Assembly: GCF_900105195.1 (NCBI RefSeq)
Contig: NZ_FNRX01000002.1
Coordinates: forward strand, 4,774,001 to 4,838,000
Direction: 5' to 3'
Length of the DNA stretch: 64,000 bases
Source of the DNA: Rhodococcus pyridinivorans
Lineage (GTDB): Bacteria > Actinomycetota > Actinomycetes > Mycobacteriales > Mycobacteriaceae
In this document: positions 61,750 through 64,000 of the stretch, in pieces
Layout of the letters: each line of letters begins with the position of its first letter
How positions within the stretch are numbered: position 1 is the stretch's first letter
Program-made: the position numbers and the translations under genes
Notes under the pieces: model-generated
The model's database searches: none
Seen by the model: only the letters and a program-made list of their open reading frames with translations
What the model was told of the DNA's origin: nothing

Positions 61750-62817
61750 TCATCGAGCGGCTGCAAGGGCAGCGAGCGGGTCGACCTTGGCGATACGGAC
61801 CAGGGAAGCAGCCGCGCCGATCATGCCCGTCACAACGAGGGCGAGGAACGGAACCACGGTGGTGGACATCGTGAGCGAGAACGGAACCGACTGCGAGGCT
61901 GCCGTTCCGAGACCGGCTGCGGCCAGGGCTCCAAGTCCGGATCCGAGTACCAGCACGATCGAGCTCTGCCCGAGTGCGTCCTGGAGCAGATAGCGGGTGG
62001 AGGCACCGACAGCCTTGAGCACAGCGAGGTCCTGGCCGCGCTGGATGGTCCATACCGTGAAGAAGGCCCCGACGACCAAGGCGCTGACGATCATCAGCAT
62101 GGTCTGCATCAACAGCAGCGATCCACGCTCGGAGGTGTACGACCCGATCGCGTTCAGCGCACCGCGGCCGTCGGTGACGGCCGTCCCGGTCGCCTCACCG
62201 ACAGAATCGGCGTCGAACCCTGCGGAGGTCCGCAATGCAACGACGGTGCCGTCACTGCCACCGGCCGACGGCAGTGACATCCATGCGTCGTGGTCCATCC
62301 AGACCACGGGCTGATGACTGTAGAACGAGTCGTCGACCAGAGCGGTGATGGTGAATACCTTTCCGCTCATCAAAATCCGGGTTCCGTTCGTCCATCCGTT
62401 GTCATTGGCGAGGTCGGCGTCCACGGCTACCGAGCCGGCACCGAGCACGACCGGAGCGGCGAAAGAATGCCCGTCGACGCCGAACGCAGAAGCGGCAACT
62501 TCTCGACCGTCGACGCTGATCCGAGCGGGTGCCACCCCGATGATCGACGCAGCATCGACACCGTCGGCCTCCGCAAGTTCCGCATACTGCCGCGTCGTCA
62601 CGGTCGACTCGGCGAACGAGACCGAGCGGCCATCGGGGGGAGCACCGAATGCGAAGTGGTCGGCGCCGATGTTCTCGATCGCAGCGATAGACCGATTACC
62701 CAGTCCGGAGGTCAGCCCCGACAGCGTGACCACCATCAGCGAAATGAGGAACAGGGCCGAGGTCATCAGCGTGAAGCGACCTTTGGCGAACCGGAGATCA
62801 CGGAAAGCGAGGAACAT
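61750..62817 (-). CDS. FtsX-like ABC transporter permease
   Basis: A 355-residue permease with one N-terminal membrane helix (about 18-40), a long extracytoplasmic domain and three C-terminal helices, the FtsX/MacB topology. TIQRGQDLAVLKAVGAST is the usual coupling-helix region and KVDPLAALAAAR the end. It is 29 bp upstream of the ATPase. The ATG at 62817 is chosen by topology; an in-frame ATG at 62853 is possible. Confidence 0.87.
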   Translation of the reverse strand: MFLAFRDLRFAKGRFTLMTSALFLISLMVVTLSGLTSGLGNRSIAAIENIGADHFAFGAPPDGRSVSFAESTVTTRQYAELAEADGVDAASIIGVAPARISVDGREVAASAFGVDGHSFAAPVVLGAGSVAVDADLANDNGWTNGTRILMSGKVFTITALVDDSFYSHQPVVWMDHDAWMSLPSAGGSDGTVVALRTSAGFDADSVGEATGTAVTDGRGALNAIGSYTSERGSLLLMQTMLMIVSALVVGAFFTVWTIQRGQDLAVLKAVGASTRYLLQDALGQSSIVLVLGSGLGALAAAGLGTAASQSVPFSLTMSTTVVPFLALVVTGMIGAAASLVRIAKVDPLAALAAAR

Positions 62818-62943
62818 GCATCTCAGTGTCGTGCAAGGCAACATTCCCGGCATCGCGCATTGGTTGGGTTCGCTGATCCATCGAAAGTTGGAGATCGTCG
62901 ATCGGTGCGGTCGACGGCATAGTGCGGTATTAGAGTGGGCGAG

Positions 62944-64000
62944 ATGCGGAATTCCGATGGGTCTGACTCGGGCGGGGCCGTGCCGGTGCTACGCGCCATG
63001 CAATTCGGCGCCCATCTGCTGTTCTTCCTGCTCCTCGCGGTGGGTGTCGTGCGCACGGTTACCGACAGTGCTCATCCCGTTCCGATCGTCGCGCTCGCTG
63101 TCGTGGTAGCCGGGTGGTATCTCTTCGGGATCTGGTTCGCGCAGCGTGAGGGCTTCGAGAACGGGGAGCCGGTACAGCGCCGGTCGGGGCAGATCTGGTT
63201 CGCGGCGCTCGGGCTGGGCTGGTTGGCTCTCGTGGTGGCGGATGTCAACTTCGTCTGGCTGGCGTTCGCCCTGTTCTTCCTGTGCTTTCCCCTGTTCTCC
63301 ACTCCGGTCGCGTTGACGGTGACGATCATGCTGACCGCGATAGCGATCGCAGCGACGCTGTGGCACGGCACCACGAACACGGTTGCCTCGATTCTCGGAC
63401 CGGTGTTCGGGGCGGCAGCTGCCGCCGGAATGGCCGTCGTCTACCAACAGTTGGTGCGGCAGTCCGCGCAGCGACAGCAGTTGGTGGACGAACTCACCGA
63501 GGCGCACCGAGAGTTGCTCGGGGCGCAGGACGAATTGGTCGCGCTGCAACGGGAAGCGGGCGCACTGACCGAACGTTCCCGCCTCGCGCGTGACATTCAC
63601 GACACTCTGGCGCAGGGATTTTCGTCCATTCTGCTGCTCTCCCGAGCCGGGCAGCGCGCTCCCGACAATTCTGCGGCGGTCTTCGCGCAGATCGCGGACA
63701 CCGCGCAGCAGAATCTGATCGAGGCCCGCCGGGTGGTCGACGCGCTCGCGCCGGTTGCGCTCGAGTCCGCACCGCTCGAATCCGCGTTGCGGCGCCTGCT
63801 CGACCAACTCGAGCAGCAGACCGGGATCACCGGTGACCTACTCACCGACAGCGATCCGATCCCGCTGGTGACGGACTTCGACGTCGCCTTGCTCCGCGTC
63901 GCCCAGAGTGCTCTCGCCAACGTGCGGTTGCATTCGCGGGCGCGTCGGGTACGGGTGACATTGAGCTACGCATCCGACGAAGTACGGCTCGATATCGTCG
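62944..64000 (+). CDS. NarL-type sensor histidine kinase, partial
   Basis: The first 352 residues of a membrane sensor kinase; the ATP-binding end runs off the window. Four to five membrane segments (about 20-150), a coiled linker rich in Gln/Glu, and the HisKA_3 site ERSRLARDIHDTLAQGFSSI with the phospho-acceptor His are seen. A response regulator gene probably follows. It diverges from the ABC genes, so the pair may be controlled by it, as for cell-envelope stress systems. Confidence 0.88.
   Translation, partial: MRNSDGSDSGGAVPVLRAMQFGAHLLFFLLLAVGVVRTVTDSAHPVPIVALAVVVAGWYLFGIWFAQREGFENGEPVQRRSGQIWFAALGLGWLALVVADVNFVWLAFALFFLCFPLFSTPVALTVTIMLTAIAIAATLWHGTTNTVASILGPVFGAAAAAGMAVVYQQLVRQSAQRQQLVDELTEAHRELLGAQDELVALQREAGALTERSRLARDIHDTLAQGFSSILLLSRAGQRAPDNSAAVFAQIADTAQQNLIEARRVVDALAPVALESAPLESALRRLLDQLEQQTGITGDLLTDSDPIPLVTDFDVALLRVAQSALANVRLHSRARRVRVTLSYASDEVRLDIV

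Overview
This window comes from a high-GC actinobacterium, most likely a Rhodococcus or a close relative. That genus-level call is an inference from dense, codon-biased genes, gene content and order, not from a marker gene. Almost the whole window is steroid catabolism. Two blocks follow the gene order of the Mycobacterium tuberculosis cholesterol locus: 1-6965 matches Rv3501c to Rv3506 (yrbE4B/yrbE4A, hsd4A, fdxD, fadE26, fadE27, fadD17), and 55938-60781 carries fadA6, echA20 and ipdABC (relatives of Rv3556c and Rv3550 to Rv3553). Between them lie relatives of fadD19, echA19, the Rv3520c to Rv3523 set (F420 oxidoreductase, OB-fold protein, ltp4, ltp3), cyp125, fadA5, a deazaflavin nitroreductase, Rv3548c/Rv3549c-like dehydrogenases and a chsH2/chsH1/ltp2/fadE operon.

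Layout. (1) 1-7 kb: Mce4 steroid uptake permease and the FadE26/FadE27/FadD17 side-chain genes. (2) 7-10.5 kb: a DUF3253 gene, a nitronate monooxygenase remnant, a class III CoA-transferase and an intact flavin oxidoreductase. (3) 10.5-26 kb: sterol CoA ligation, side-chain hydration, aldolytic cleavage (Ltp3/Ltp4), CYP125 oxidation and FadA5 thiolysis. (4) 26-33 kb: an SDR pair diverging from a six-gene operon in which ChsH2 is encoded as two separate proteins. (5) 33-39 kb: a KstR-like TetR gene, an HsaB-like reductase, then a decayed stretch with a 5'-truncated transporter, an orphan CvnA-like sensor and a chimeric pseudogene region. (6) 39-55 kb: a second-looking set of ring A/B genes (hsaC, hsaA, hsaD, kshB, kshA) with an IclR regulator, an old yellow enzyme, a transporter, a ChsH3-like hydratase and two acyl-CoA synthetases. 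(7) 55-61 kb: ring C/D (HIP) genes. (8) 61-64 kb: an ABC-type FtsX exporter pair and the start of a sensor kinase gene, unrelated to steroids.

Regulation is unusually readable. Seven 14-bp sites match or nearly match the KstR operator (T-N2-AAC-N2-GTT-N2-A), each before a side-chain or uptake gene. A different element, ACCAAGC-N4-GCTTGGT, occurs at two places 29 kb apart with almost identical flanks, before the Rv3549c-like SDR/chsH2 operon and before fadA6/echA20; it fits a KstR2-type operator. The IclR-associated genes carry neither motif but have their own palindromes. Perfect inverted repeats of 11 to 24 bp close many transcription units.

Together the genes would import a sterol, oxidise and CoA-activate its side chain, shorten it by beta-oxidation and retro-aldol steps, open rings A/B by the Ksh/Hsa route and take rings C/D to central metabolites by EchA20, IpdABC and FadA6. 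The least expected parts are the IclR-linked Hsa/Ksh set, the split ChsH2, the KstR-like paralogue beside hsaB, and a GyrA-like/GNAT fusion protein.
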